DNA of 64,000 nucleotides from Achatina immaculata (lineage: Eukaryota; Mollusca; Gastropoda; Stylommatophora; Achatinidae): NCBI GenBank assembly GCA_009760885.1, contig CM019716.1:4469501-4533500 (forward strand), in the 5' to 3' direction. The notes under the pieces were generated by a model that had not been told where the DNA came from, searched no databases, and was given only the letters and a program-made list of their open reading frames with translations. The translations under genes and the position numbers were made by a program. Below are positions 63,684-64,000 of this stretch, in pieces (the first letter of the stretch is position 1; each line of letters begins with the position of its first letter).

Positions 63684-64000
63684 AACAGTTACTATAGACT
63701 AACAGGGGACAATTTAAGGAAAGATAACTTTGATCAACAGTTACTATAGACTAACAGGGGACAATTTAAGGAAAGATAACTTTGATCAACAGTTACTATA
63801 AACTAACAGGAGACAATTTGAGAAAAGATAACATTGATCAGCAGTCACTATAGACTAACAGGGGACAATTTAAGGAAAGATAACTGATCAACAGTCACTA
63901 TAGACTAACAGGGGACAATTTGAAGAAAGATAACTTTGATCAACAGTTACTATAGACTAACAGGAGACAATCTGAGGAAAGATAACTGATCAACAGTTAC
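63684..64000. repeat. 52-bp tandem repeat, about 6 copies, running off the window
   Basis: Unit type AACAGTTACTATAGACTAAC plus AGGGGACAATTTAAGGAAAG plus ATAACTTTGATC, with variants and two 49-bp copies lacking TTT. The array is cut by the gap and by the window end. Confidence 0.95.

Overview
The window is eukaryotic, mollusc-like DNA. It is AT-rich and very rich in repeats, with spliced genes that have canonical GT-AG introns and two 100-N assembly gaps. The only clearly intact host genes are two paralogous seven-transmembrane receptors. Their motifs (E-R-C in place of D-R-Y, C-F-V-P in TM6, N-S-S-V-N-I-x-V-Y in TM7) match the expanded rhodopsin-class candidate chemosensory receptors of heterobranch gastropods such as Aplysia or Biomphalaria. 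The gastropod assignment is inferred from these motifs and was not tested by a search.

Region 1 (1-22000) is receptor locus 1: exon 1 at 1218-1467, two identical copies of exon 2 (6174-6321 and 7800-7947), and a tandem array of the terminal exon 3 with two intact, three broken and one decayed copy between 11709 and 19718. The exon 2 duplication has a breakpoint inside a mariner transposon. The exon 3 array units also carry a minus-strand Ty3/gypsy reverse-transcriptase fragment. A 29-bp minisatellite grew inside that fragment at the codons of the catalytic Y-I-D-D motif, and it appears to have served as a recombination point between units.

Region 2 (21924-25430) is a 1.7-kb direct duplication of gypsy plus LINE sequence. 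Region 3 (about 26000-38100) is receptor locus 2, an older segmental duplicate of locus 1 with one complete three-exon gene coding for 356 residues. Its 3' flank matches the second intron of locus 1, so the two loci have been rearranged relative to each other.

Region 4 (39700-43470) is a decayed Ty3/gypsy element on the minus strand (gag, CCHC knuckle, protease, RT, RNase H-like). It carries a second, unrelated minisatellite (22 bp) at its own Y-V-D-D motif and a LINE insertion in gag. Region 5 (43590-64000) holds two exons of a probable ABCA-type transporter, each with a frame break, followed by nested transposons: LINE-A in LINE-B, a mariner in LINE-A, a TTAA-flanked piggyBac-type MITE in LINE-A, LINE-C (RT plus RNase H) in LINE-A, and a hAT/ZBED-type relic.

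Names used here: LINE-A has a TWNVRSM-type endonuclease, a YADD RT and an (ATGA)n tail. LINE-B has an F/Y-A-D-D RT and a TATAAGA-rich tail. LINE-C has an RT with C-terminal RNase H and a (GAA)n tail. The strongest points for a second look are the terminal-exon array and the two RT-active-site minisatellites.
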